Part shown: positions 9,182 to 17,114 of the stretch, piece by piece
Layout: the number at the start of each line of letters is the position of its first letter
How positions within the stretch are numbered: position 1 is the first letter of the stretch
Assembly: GCA_016709145.1 (NCBI GenBank)
Contig: JADJEK010000001.1
Span: 930,001-994,000, forward strand
Source: Planctomycetota bacterium
GTDB lineage: Bacteria > Planctomycetota > B15-G4 > JADJEK01
Length of the DNA: 64,000 bases
Reading direction: 5' to 3'
Notes under the pieces: generated by a model
The model's database searches: none
What the model saw: the letters and a program-made list of their open reading frames with translations, nothing else
What the model was told of the DNA's origin: nothing
Position numbers and translations under genes: made by a program

Positions 9182-9907
9182 TTATCGACGAAAACGCACG
9201 AGTTCGAATGCGCGCGCAGCGACCACGGCGATGCTGGCCGTCAGCATCGGCCAGATCACGAGTTGCGGCAAGACCACGAGCACCAGGAACTGGCGTAGCG
9301 AGCCGGGTGGCGCGACGAACACGGCGTCGACGAACGGGAGCGCCACGCGCTGGACGCGTTCGAGCGAGAAGTGCGTTCCCCACTCGTTGCGCGTGGCCAG
9401 CACGTTCAGCGCGACGACGACGAGCCGCGTCGCGAGCGCGAGACGAAGCGCGCTCATGCCGACGGAGCGGTCGCGGATGCGGAGGTACGGACCGATCGCC
9501 ACGCTCCACCACAGCAAGCCGACGGCGTGCGCGACGGGCTCCGGAGCCGCGGCGCGATCGAGCGCGAACCGTCCGGCGATCACGCCGAGCCCGAGCACGA
9601 ACGGCGGCACCAGAACGCTGCTGCGCCGCTCCGGCGACCACGCATTCGCCGTCCACGCCGCGATCCCCACACAGACCGCGCCGACCATGAACGGCAGCGC
9701 CCACGCCGGCGCGATCGGTCGATCGACCACGACGTGGTGATGGAACATCAGGGCGCGCGTGACCCCGACGCGCACCGTCCCGGCCGGAATGACCAGCGCG
9801 GTGGTCCACGCGATCAGGGCAGCGATCGCCCACGCCGCGGCCACACCGAGGCGCCAGCGCCGCGGGAGTTTTGCGGCGCACAGGCATCCGGTCAACGCCA
9901 GCGCCAC
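9182..9907 (-). CDS. Polytopic membrane protein of unknown function
   Basis: A 241-residue hydrophobic protein with about six or seven membrane segments, for example LVALALTGCL, AAAWAIAALIAW, LPFMVGAVCVGIAAW, FVLGLGVIAG and the C-terminal LVLVVLPQLVIW. The charged C-terminus (ELVRFRR) suggests a cytoplasmic end. GTG 9907 is the only plausible start codon in the open frame, although the hydrophobic sequence continues about 10 residues upstream, so the true start could be further up. It lies 53 bases upstream of the sigma factor on the same strand and may share its transcript. No family was recognised. Confidence 0.7.
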   Translation of the reverse strand: MALALTGCLCAAKLPRRWRLGVAAAWAIAALIAWTTALVIPAGTVRVGVTRALMFHHHVVVDRPIAPAWALPFMVGAVCVGIAAWTANAWSPERRSSVLVPPFVLGLGVIAGRFALDRAAAPEPVAHAVGLLWWSVAIGPYLRIRDRSVGMSALRLALATRLVVVALNVLATRNEWGTHFSLERVQRVALPFVDAVFVAPPGSLRQFLVLVVLPQLVIWPMLTASIAVVAARAFELVRFRR

Positions 9908-10031
9908 GAGGCCGCCGGCTCCGAGCTCGATCAGGTACCGCAGACGGCCGTCCTCGACGAAGGTGCGCTGGCGTTTCGTATCGCAGCATCGGTCGGCGCG
10001 CGGCGCGACGGTGTCACGGCGACGTAAGACG

Positions 10032-10065
10032 AAAAAGGCGGAGGTCGATCCGATCGACCTCCGCC
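10032..10065 (-). terminator. Intrinsic terminator for the kelch gene
   Basis: A perfect 13-bp stem (10037-10049 with 10053-10065, loop CCG) is followed on the minus strand by five T residues (10032-10036). It lies about 80 bases past the stop of the kelch-repeat gene at 10147, reading in the same direction. Confidence 0.85.
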
Positions 10066-10098
10066 GAAGCTCTGGCTCGCGACCTGGTCAGGCCGAGG

Positions 10099-10125
10099 CC
10101 GTGGATCAACCGGGTTGATCCACGG
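10099..10125. repeat. Second hairpin between kelch stop and terminator
   Basis: A 12-bp stem (10099-10110 with 10114-10125) with the three-base loop CGG sits between the kelch stop and the T-tailed terminator. It has no T-run and may stabilise the 3' end of the transcript. Confidence 0.6.
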
Positions 10126-10146
10126 TCTCCTGGGCCAGTTGACGCC

Positions 10147-11508
10147 TCATTCCGCGAGGACGAGACGCATCACGCCCGAGAAGCTCAGGCCTCCTTGGAC
10201 ATCCGTATCGGAGACCACGACTTGAAAGGGCACTTTCATGCCGTGGAACGCCGGCACGAACGGGATGTGAGCGTTCAGTTCCGCGACCGAGAAGCCTTCG
10301 AACACCTGGTTCACGGGCACCGGAACGATCAAGCTCGGAGAGACCTTCAACGTGCAGTCCGAAGCGGGCGACGGATCGAACTCCGCCCCGAACACGAACG
10401 CGCCGATCGACGGCTTCACCACGAGCGCCGAGATGGTGAGTTCGGAACCGAGCAACGGCATCGTCGCGAAGACGTTCGGGCCGCCATCGAGGCTCCAAGC
10501 ACCCGGACCGCAGCCGGTGCCGACCTGCTCGGTGAAGGGCATCGTCAGCGGACGCAGGATGTGCGTATCGCCGAGCGGTTGGCCATTTGGGCGCCGACCG
10601 CCGAACAACACGTACTGCGAGTTGTTCATCGCCCAGTCCATCCCGATCGCCGCATCGACGCGCGGTGGGGGCGATCCGTGCGTCGCGTGCTCGACCCACT
10701 CGCCGGTCACGAGTCGCTCCTGCGTCGCGTTGCCGGTCTCCCCGCCGAACGCGAGCGGCCGATTGCGCCAGAAGTCCTCGGCGACGATCGCCGCATCCGC
10801 GAGCGGAACCGGCATCGGGTCGGTCTGCGTCCACTGCGTGCCGTCGAACTCCCACACGTCGGCGAGCGCGCCGGAATCGTCCTTGCCGCCGATCACGAGG
10901 AAGCGGCTGGCGTCGGCGCCGCGGACGAGCGCGTGGCCTTCCCGCGCGGACGGGCCGGCGTTCGTCGTCACCTTCGACCACTGACCGTCGGCGAAGCGCC
11001 AGAGCTCGTTCGACAGTCCGGTCGCCGTGCGACCACCGAACAGGTAGACGGTCTTCAGCGCGTAGTCGTCCTTCGTCATCGCATGACCGGTGCGCGCGCT
11101 CGGCGCGATCACCGTGTTCACCTGCGACCACGTCGTGCCGTTCCACATCCACGTGTCGCCGAGCACGGCATCGTCCACGCCACGACCACCGAACAACACC
11201 GCGCTGTCGTCTTCGAAGTGGTAATCGGCAAGCGCGTGGTCGTAGCGCGCGGGCGGGCCGGAAGTCGCCCGCAGCACCCAATTGGAGCCGGTCCACGCCC
11301 ACGTGTCGGAGAAGACCTGCGTCGCGTCACGACCGCCGAACAGCAGGACGTGGAACGACGGGTGGATGCGCTTCAGCGCGTGGTCGTAGCGCGCGGGCGG
11401 CGATGTCACCGGCCTCAGTTCGGTCCACGCGAGCTGGGCGGATGCGCCGCTCGACACGCTGACGAATGCGCCGAGTACGAACAGGGAACGAGCGAAGCGT
11501 CGGATCAT
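10147..11508 (-). CDS. Secreted kelch-repeat beta-propeller protein
   Basis: A 453-residue protein starting at ATG 11508 with GGAGG eight bases upstream. A signal peptide ends near SSGASAQ. Residues about 35-320 contain kelch-type repeats: repeated PPARYDHAL or SAREGHAL, then LFGGR, then W-containing strands such as DTWMWNGTTW. Four to six blades are evident, enough for one propeller. The last 110 residues (from GTGCGPGAWSLDG) form a separate beta-rich domain of the type that closes several secreted proteins in this window. The upstream region carries the same promoter-like motif as the sigma-fusion gene 115 bases away, suggesting that factor drives it. Confidence 0.88.
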   Translation of the reverse strand: MIRRFARSLFVLGAFVSVSSGASAQLAWTELRPVTSPPARYDHALKRIHPSFHVLLFGGRDATQVFSDTWAWTGSNWVLRATSGPPARYDHALADYHFEDDSAVLFGGRGVDDAVLGDTWMWNGTTWSQVNTVIAPSARTGHAMTKDDYALKTVYLFGGRTATGLSNELWRFADGQWSKVTTNAGPSAREGHALVRGADASRFLVIGGKDDSGALADVWEFDGTQWTQTDPMPVPLADAAIVAEDFWRNRPLAFGGETGNATQERLVTGEWVEHATHGSPPPRVDAAIGMDWAMNNSQYVLFGGRRPNGQPLGDTHILRPLTMPFTEQVGTGCGPGAWSLDGGPNVFATMPLLGSELTISALVVKPSIGAFVFGAEFDPSPASDCTLKVSPSLIVPVPVNQVFEGFSVAELNAHIPFVPAFHGMKVPFQVVVSDTDVQGGLSFSGVMRLVLAE

Positions 11509-11555
11509 CGGGAAGTCCTCCACGGGGAGAGTCGTTGGGTTCGATGGGCACGCGT

Positions 11556-11583
11556 TCCTTGTCGCAAGTCCGCATGCGGTTGC
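11556..11583 (-). promoter_or_regulatory. ECF-type promoter candidate upstream of the kelch gene
   Basis: On the minus strand GCAACCGC (11583-11576), an eight-base spacer and TTGCGACAAGGA (11567-11556) match exactly, in sequence and spacing, the element before the sigma-fusion gene at 14657-14684. The element ends 47 bases before the kelch ATG. Confidence 0.6.
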
Positions 11584-11623
11584 GGTGCCGCGACGTTTTC
11601 GCGCGGATCGACGGCGACGGGAG

Positions 11624-14600
11624 TCATTCTCCGCCTCGCAGCGGGATCACGATCTGCGTGCGTTGCGGACCGCTGGCCACGTCGAAGCGAGCCGAACCGA
11701 CGAGACCTTCACAACTGCGAACATCGATCCGATACGAGCCGGGCGAAGCGCGAGCACCGACGTCGATGTCGCCGACTACCCCGTCGGGGATCTTCACCAC
11801 ATCGCTCCACGCCCGCGCATCACCCGCGGCGTCCCGCTCGCGCAGCCAGCGCACATGCAGGCGCAACCCACCGCAGAGTTCGGTGTTCGCGAATCGAAGT
11901 ACGACGGGGGCCGTGGCTTCGGCGATCCATGTGGCGTCGGTCGTGACATCCGATGCGACATCGACGCGCAGCGCAGGTGCGCCGAGCGATCGTTCGGTCA
12001 CGAGTTGGTAGCTGCCGGGCGGGACCGGCGGGGACAGACCCTCGCCGGAGACGACGTCGAACACCGTCACGACGAACGCCGCGTCGAGCGTCGTCAACAG
12101 CATCCGGCCATCGAGCGGACGCGACTCGCGATCGGCGAGGCGCACGCGCACGCGCCCCGGCCGCGCGATGCTCAAGCCGTCGACGTCACGCGTCTCGCCA
12201 TGGGCCAACGTGATCGGCCCGTGGACGAGGCGCGTGCCGGACTCGTCGAGCACCGCAATGAAATACGGCCCGGCGGGCAGGAGTCCGAAGCTCGTCCAAC
12301 CCGCGGCGTCGCGCTGGCCCGGGATCTGCGTGGCATCCGCGGCCGACAGCACGCGAACTCCGTTGCAGTGCGTCCCGTCGACGTCGAAGGCTCGAACCCG
12401 CACGGTCGCAGACGGCAGTCGTTCGCGTGCGACGCGCAGCACGACCTCGCCTTCCTCGGCAAGCACGCGATGCGCGAGCGTGCCGGAGTAGACGCCTTTC
12501 GGGCCGTGGATCCACACGACGCGCGCGCCGGTTGCTTCGACGCGGAATCGTCCATCGACGCCGACCTCCGTCGGCGTCCCGGGACCCTCGTCGTTCGCGA
12601 CGACGACGCGATAGCCGACCAACGGCGCTCCGGTGTCGTCGAGCGCGAGGCCGCGCACCTCGTCCGTCGCTTCGAGCGTCGGCGACCACGCGACGACATC
12701 TCCGGTGCGCGGCGCGACCGCGTGGTGCGCACTTTGACTCCGAGTGCGTGCCGAGAGTTCGACGTCGCCGGGGACGACGCCGTCGAGCTCGATCGGTGCG
12801 GCGCCGACGACGAACGCGCGCGGGGTCGCGAACGCCGGCGCGATGTCGTCAACCGATCGGCGCGCGTCCGCGTCGGACCGCGCTTCGACCAACACGGTCG
12901 TGTCGGGAGGAACACTCGAATCGCCGCGCCATCGCGCTCCGGCTTCGAGTGTCAGCACCGAGCCCGCGTCCGGTGCATCCACGATCGTGGCCAGGATCGC
13001 GCTCGTCGGGGACCGCGCCCAGACGCGCATGGGGAACGGCGGCAGCGAGTCCGCGCGCACGATGCCGTCCTCGTCCGCGCGCAGAGCTTGCGTCGGATAC
13101 AGCGCGTGTTGCGGAACCACTCGCCGGTGGACCGCGTCGACTCCGGCGCCGAGCTGGACGAGCGCTCCGCGGCACGGACGCGCGCTCGCGTCGCGGACCT
13201 CGCGCACGAACGTGGAGCAACGTCGGTCGAGCACGAAGTCGTGCGTCACGGTCCGCGCGGCGAGGCCGTCGTCCGACGTGACGACAGGCCGCAACGCGGT
13301 GGCTTCGAAGCCCGGGGCCAGCACGGCGAGATTGCGCCGCGGCGGCACGTCGAACAGCACGAATCGGCCGTCGGCACCGCACACGGTCGCGACCATTCCG
13401 CGCGTGACCTCGTCGTGCTCCGACAGCCAGATACGGGCTCCCGCGAGCGGGTTCCCGTCGCTATCGAGGACTCGACCCTCGACGCGGATCCCAGGTTCGA
13501 GGTCGATCTCGATCTCCTGCGTGCTGGTGTCGAGGTCGACGATGCGCGGGACACCGCGATCGGGAACGAGGCGGTACTGGCCCGGTGCGAGCTGGTCGAT
13601 GACAGCGCGGCCCGCGGCGTCGGTGCGGAGTTCGACGGCGCGGAACGAGGGTTCGACCCCGAACTGCGGCTCCAACCGGAATGCGATGCTCGCTGGGGAT
13701 CCGGCCGCGTGCCGCGCCGCGACGAACGGTGCGGACGGCGCCCGCGCCGCGGGGGCTTCGACGCTCGAGTCGCGGCGATCGGTATCGGATACGGCCTCGG
13801 CCTGGACGACGCGGGCTGGCGGAGCGACCTCATGGTGTTGCGCCGTCGACGTCGATGGCCGCGCACCGAGCCACAACGCGGCGAAGAACAGCGCGAGCGC
13901 GGCGACGGCGGCAGCACCGAGCGACGGCTTCACGGAAGCCCACGCCGCAGCCTCGGTCGTCGCCGACGGCTGCGCGGAATGGAGCGTTGGCTGCGCCAGC
14001 TCGGTCCCGCGCGCATCGGCCGCGGCCAACACCACGTCCTTCGCTTGGGCGAGGCTGCGATCGCTGCCGACCAGCAGCACGAGCGCCGCGGCGAACCCGG
14101 CCGGCAACAGGGTGCGCAGCCGTTCGACGCCGCGATGGATCCAGCTCTTCACGGTGCCGACGGGTTCGCGCAGCGCGTGCGCGATCTCGGTCGGCGTCAG
14201 GCCGTGGACCAGGCGCAACGTCAGGACCTCGCGCTGGCGCGCCGGCAGGTCGTCGATCGCGCGCAACGTTTCGGCGGCGAGTTCGCGCGCTTGCGCGACC
14301 TCGGCCGGATCGTCGCGTTCGAGTTCGGGCCGCGCGGCGACGGCGTCGGATCGGCGGCTGCGCCGATTCGCGGCGCGCGCGACATTGACGAGGATGCCGC
14401 ACAGCCACGGCATCAGCGGACGCATGCCGTCGAACCGCTCGGCGTTCTGGATGGCGACGAGGAACATTTGCTGGATCAGATCCTCGGCCTGGACGCCCGG
14501 AGCCGCCAGATGATGGGCGACGAGCAGCAATTCGGGCGCGCACAGGTCGAAGACCTCGGCCAACGCGTCCGGCCGTCCCGTCGCGCTGTACTCGAGGAAT

Positions 14601-14650
14601 CGCGCCTGGGCGCGGGCGGACCGATCCGTGGCGTGCTCAGCCTGTGGCAT
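11624..14650 (-). CDS. ECF sigma factor fused to a membrane anchor and extracytoplasmic regulatory-like domains
   Basis: A 1,008-residue protein. Residues about 25-95 are sigma region 2 (LIQQMFLVAIQNAERFDG, PWLCGILVNVARAANRR) and 125-180 region 4 (DDLPARQREVLTLRLVHGLT then GTVKSWIHRGVERLR). A hydrophobic patch at 183-195 and a clear membrane segment at about 244-262 follow. The remaining 700 residues are tandem beta domains like carboxypeptidase-regulatory/CnaB folds, with phrases such as GRVLDSDGNPLAGARIWLSE and GLALDDTGAPLVGYRVVV. Predicted topology puts the sigma part inside and the domains outside. ATG 14650 gives the normal sigma N-terminus; the frame above it is shadow. A conserved promoter-like motif ends six bases before the ATG and is shared with the downstream kelch gene, which suggests self-regulation. 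Confidence 0.85.
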   Translation of the reverse strand: MPQAEHATDRSARAQARFLEYSATGRPDALAEVFDLCAPELLLVAHHLAAPGVQAEDLIQQMFLVAIQNAERFDGMRPLMPWLCGILVNVARAANRRSRRSDAVAARPELERDDPAEVAQARELAAETLRAIDDLPARQREVLTLRLVHGLTPTEIAHALREPVGTVKSWIHRGVERLRTLLPAGFAAALVLLVGSDRSLAQAKDVVLAAADARGTELAQPTLHSAQPSATTEAAAWASVKPSLGAAAVAALALFFAALWLGARPSTSTAQHHEVAPPARVVQAEAVSDTDRRDSSVEAPAARAPSAPFVAARHAAGSPASIAFRLEPQFGVEPSFRAVELRTDAAGRAVIDQLAPGQYRLVPDRGVPRIVDLDTSTQEIEIDLEPGIRVEGRVLDSDGNPLAGARIWLSEHDEVTRGMVATVCGADGRFVLFDVPPRRNLAVLAPGFEATALRPVVTSDDGLAARTVTHDFVLDRRCSTFVREVRDASARPCRGALVQLGAGVDAVHRRVVPQHALYPTQALRADEDGIVRADSLPPFPMRVWARSPTSAILATIVDAPDAGSVLTLEAGARWRGDSSVPPDTTVLVEARSDADARRSVDDIAPAFATPRAFVVGAAPIELDGVVPGDVELSARTRSQSAHHAVAPRTGDVVAWSPTLEATDEVRGLALDDTGAPLVGYRVVVANDEGPGTPTEVGVDGRFRVEATGARVVWIHGPKGVYSGTLAHRVLAEEGEVVLRVARERLPSATVRVRAFDVDGTHCNGVRVLSAADATQIPGQRDAAGWTSFGLLPAGPYFIAVLDESGTRLVHGPITLAHGETRDVDGLSIARPGRVRVRLADRESRPLDGRMLLTTLDAAFVVTVFDVVSGEGLSPPVPPGSYQLVTERSLGAPALRVDVASDVTTDATWIAEATAPVVLRFANTELCGGLRLHVRWLRERDAAGDARAWSDVVKIPDGVVGDIDVGARASPGSYRIDVRSCEGLVGSARFDVASGPQRTQIVIPLRGGE

Positions 14651-14656
14651 ATGCGG

Positions 14657-14684
14657 TCCTTGTCGCAACGGCCCCGGCGGTTGC
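14657..14684 (-). promoter_or_regulatory. ECF-type promoter candidate upstream of the sigma-fusion gene
   Basis: GCAACCGC (14684-14677), eight bases, then TTGCGACAAGGA (14668-14657) on the minus strand. The same two blocks with the same spacing lie before the kelch gene. The GCAACC block looks like an ECF -35 box. The element ends six bases before the ATG, so the transcript would be nearly leaderless. Confidence 0.55.
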
Positions 14685-14791
14685 AGTCGGGACGACGAAA
14701 ACTCACGCATCGCGACGTCGGCACGATTCCACCCGACGCGGCGGTTGGTGAGATGGGCGCCTCTTCGCAGTTCGACGTCGGAAGTCCCTCC

Positions 14792-16072
14792 ATGAGCAAG
14801 TTCGTCATCCACGGCGGCAAGCCGCTGCGCGGAACGCTCGCGGCCAGCGGCAACAAGAACGCGGTGCTGCCGATCATCGCGGCCGCACTGCTGACCGACG
14901 AAACCGTGACGCTCGACAACGTACCGGCGATCCGCGACGTCGCGGCGATGCTCGAGATCCTGACCGAGCTCGGCGCGGACGTGTCGCGCTCCGGCTCGCG
15001 CGTGACGATCCGTTCGGCGAACCTGCGCCACAGCGAAGTGCCGCGCGCGTTGTGCGAGCGCGTGCGGACGTCGTTCCTGTTGGTCGGTCCGCTGCTCGCG
15101 CGCTTGCGCAAGGCGAAGGTCCATCCGCCCGGCGGCGACGCGATCGGCCGACGGCGCCTCGACGCGCACTTCTATGGTTTGCGCTGCCTAGGCGCCGAGG
15201 TCGACGAAGGCGAGCTCGAGTTCTCCGTGGCCGGTCGCATGCGTGGCCGCGTGATGTTCTTCGACGAAGCCAGCGTGACCGCGACCGAGCACATCCTGAT
15301 GGCGGCCGTGCTCGCGGAAGGAACGACGACGATCCTGAACGCCGCGTGCGAGCCGCACGTCCAGGACCTCGGCGTGATGCTGCAGAGCATGGGCGCGCGC
15401 ATCGACGGGCTCGGTACGAATACGGTGACGATCGACGGCGTCGAACGTCTGCATGGCGCGACGCATCGCGTGGTCTCCGACCACATCGAGGTCGGCAGTT
15501 ATCTCGCGCTCGCGGCCGCGACCGGCGGCGAACTGGTCGTGACGGATACGCAAAAGCCGCACTACTGGATGATCAACCGCGTGTTCGAGCGTTTCGGGCT
15601 CGAGCTCGAACTCGAGAGAGACTCGATCCGCTTGAAAGGCGGTCAGGTTCCGCGCGTGCATCCGGACGCGTTCGGCGCGATCCCACGCGTCGACGATGGG
15701 CCGTGGCCGCAGTTCCCGTCGGACCTGATGAGCGCGATGCTCGTGCTGGCGACGCAGTCGCACGGCACGGTGTTGTTCTTCGAGAAGATGTTCGAGAGTC
15801 GCATGTACTTCGTCGACCCGCTGATCCAGATGGGCGCGAACATCATCGTGTGCGACCCCCACCGCGTCGTGGTTTCCGGCAAGAGCCCGCTGCGCGGCTC
15901 GACGATGCGCAGTCCCGACATCCGCGCCGGCATGGCCTTGTTGATCGCGGCGCTGTGCGCAACGCATCGCGCGAGCACGATCCACGCCGCCGAGATCATC
16001 GACCGCGGATACGAGCACATCGAGGACAAGCTGAAGGCGCTCGGCGCGGACATCGTGCGCGAGGCGGACTGA
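14792..16072 (+). CDS. murA: UDP-N-acetylglucosamine 1-carboxyvinyltransferase with Asp at the catalytic Cys position
   Basis: A 426-residue EPSP-synthase-fold enzyme that transfers enolpyruvate from PEP to UDP-GlcNAc, the first committed step of peptidoglycan synthesis. Family marks are SGNKNAVLPIIAAALLTDE near the start (K22, N23), the RTSFLLVGPLLAR loop, EASVTATEHILMAAV and PQFPSDLMSAM near residue 310. The active-site loop reads HPPGGDAIGRRRLDAH, so D116 (15137-15139) replaces the Cys of E. coli MurA (C115). Cys-to-Asp MurA enzymes are active but insensitive to fosfomycin, as known from mycobacteria and chlamydiae. ATG 14792 gives the standard N-terminus. The gene is divergent from the sigma-fusion gene. 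Confidence 0.95.
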   Translation: MSKFVIHGGKPLRGTLAASGNKNAVLPIIAAALLTDETVTLDNVPAIRDVAAMLEILTELGADVSRSGSRVTIRSANLRHSEVPRALCERVRTSFLLVGPLLARLRKAKVHPPGGDAIGRRRLDAHFYGLRCLGAEVDEGELEFSVAGRMRGRVMFFDEASVTATEHILMAAVLAEGTTTILNAACEPHVQDLGVMLQSMGARIDGLGTNTVTIDGVERLHGATHRVVSDHIEVGSYLALAAATGGELVVTDTQKPHYWMINRVFERFGLELELERDSIRLKGGQVPRVHPDAFGAIPRVDDGPWPQFPSDLMSAMLVLATQSHGTVLFFEKMFESRMYFVDPLIQMGANIIVCDPHRVVVSGKSPLRGSTMRSPDIRAGMALLIAALCATHRASTIHAAEIIDRGYEHIEDKLKALGADIVREAD

Positions 16073-16105
16073 CGAACGGGGCGGTTGCGCGAAGCATGGG
16101 GAACG

Positions 16106-16200
16106 GGCCTTGGGGCAGACCGCCTGGGCGCGAGGGCCAGTGCGACGAGACGCCCCGAGGTCGCGCTGGCCCTCGCGCCCAGGCGGTCTGCCCCAAGGCC
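16106..16200. repeat. Long inverted repeat (REP-like) downstream of murA
   Basis: A perfect 35-bp stem pairs 16106-16140 with 16166-16200 and extends to 16145/16161 with one G-T pair, leaving a 15-base loop. Arms contain GGGGCAGACCGCC, reminiscent of the GGGGACAGACCCC core of the palindrome at 6664-6733. It lies 34 bases after the murA stop and could end transcription, but there is no T-run. The rest of the murA-to-16350 gap is G/T-rich and shows no gene. Confidence 0.85.
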
Positions 16201-16349
16201 TTACGACTTCATGGGGTTCGGGGGTCGCAGGGGTAAGGGGGTTGGGTGACGACTCGGGTTGCCTTCGGCGCGCTCGGCGACCCTCGGTGGGCTTCGTCGC
16301 TCTTGGTCGTTGGTCGTGGTCGTTGAGCTCGGTGCGTCTCGGCTGCCGT

Positions 16350-16838
16350 TCACGAGGACGATGCGTACTCCCAATCCGACGCTCCGGTTTGGATGGAGTA
16401 GTACCCGTCGGAGTACGGATCGGGGATTCGCCAGCTCGATGATTGCGTGCTTGGGTCGCCGGATGCCTCCACGCTCAAGAGGAACAGGTCGAACTTTCGG
16501 CTGCCTAGGCCTGCATCCGGACGCTCTGCGAACTCGCGACCTCGATTCATCGTATGGCGATGGCGAATGGTCACGATCGCGACTTGCAGCGCGAGCGCGA
16601 GCAGCGCTCCGCAGCCCGCGAGCACGAGGACGTTGAAACCGCCCGACCGATCACGCTCCTGATGCTTGCCAACCAGCAACGCTGCAACGAGACAGACGAT
16701 GAAGAACAGAACGGGTGCGGCGTACGTAAGCCTGTTCCCGACGATCGCGAAGAGAAGCGCGGTGGCGGCGCCGGTGCCGACAACGATGAGTTCGCGTCGG
16801 AAGAGACGCAGGATCGGCACGCGCGGCGGTTCTCTCAT
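16350..16838 (-). CDS. Small membrane protein of unknown function
   Basis: A 162-residue protein with three membrane segments (LIVVGTGAATALLFAIVG, APVLFFIVCLVAALLVG, LVLAGCGALLALALQVAIV) and a soluble C-terminal tail of about 65 residues. The first ten codons and the bases before them are duplicated at 22921-23004, just downstream of the GT4 gene, so this gene was probably the direct neighbour of GT4 before the CBASS island entered. No family was recognised. Confidence 0.75.
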   Translation of the reverse strand: MREPPRVPILRLFRRELIVVGTGAATALLFAIVGNRLTYAAPVLFFIVCLVAALLVGKHQERDRSGGFNVLVLAGCGALLALALQVAIVTIRHRHTMNRGREFAERPDAGLGSRKFDLFLLSVEASGDPSTQSSSWRIPDPYSDGYYSIQTGASDWEYASSS

Positions 16839-16895
16839 GAGAGCATCCCGCTTCCGTCGGTCTCGTCTCCCTCACTTCCCATCGCCCCGCACCAT
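16811..16895. repeat. Left copy of an approx. 84-bp direct repeat flanking the CBASS island
   Basis: This stretch aligns along its length with 22921-23004, in the same orientation, with about a dozen differences and one single-base gap. It spans a degenerate end of the GT4 reading frame, a short intergenic part and the first codons of the small membrane protein. Here the membrane gene continues intact; in the other copy the GT4 end is intact. Confidence 0.8.
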
Positions 16896-16971
16896 AGTGC
16901 GGCGATCATCGCGAAAGGAGCGGGGACGGGGACGGTGTCCAGGTCTGGACGGTTACGGTTATCTCCTGTCT

Positions 16972-17035
16972 GGCCAACGCTCGGCATCAGCGGAGGGCCG
17001 TGCAGCGCACGGTCCACCATATGCAGTTGTTGGGC
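16972..17035 (-). other. attC-like recombination site A (after cap4)
   Basis: Read on the minus strand the 64-bp site starts GCCCAACAA (R'' box, 17035-17029), passes through an imperfect stem with GACCGTGC paired to GCACGGCC, and ends GAGCGTTGGCC (R' box GTTGGCC, 16978-16972). It begins about 80 bases past the cap4 stop, in cassette orientation. R' has one departure from the GTTRRRY consensus. Confidence 0.6.
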
Positions 17036-17114
17036 GGCTGAGCGTCTGAGGAATCGAATGGTAAGCGCTCAGCAAGCCAGGACATGTCGACGTATTGTGT
17101 GTCTTCGTAGGTCT

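Noticed and set aside
9159..9989. A 276-codon minus-strand frame with an ATG over the membrane protein gene
   Set aside because: It is Arg-rich and lacks hydrophobic segments; the neighbouring frame from 9907 encodes clear membrane helices.
11585..14791. The long 5' part of a 1,495-codon plus-strand frame that ends in MurA
   Set aside because: It is antisense to the sigma-fusion gene. MurA proper starts at 14792 with the normal N-terminus; the upstream part is an Arg/Asp-rich shadow.
16839..17114. Short frames in the gap between cap4 and the small membrane protein
   Set aside because: The frames of about 60-75 codons overlap the attC-like site and the duplicated flank and show no coding pattern.
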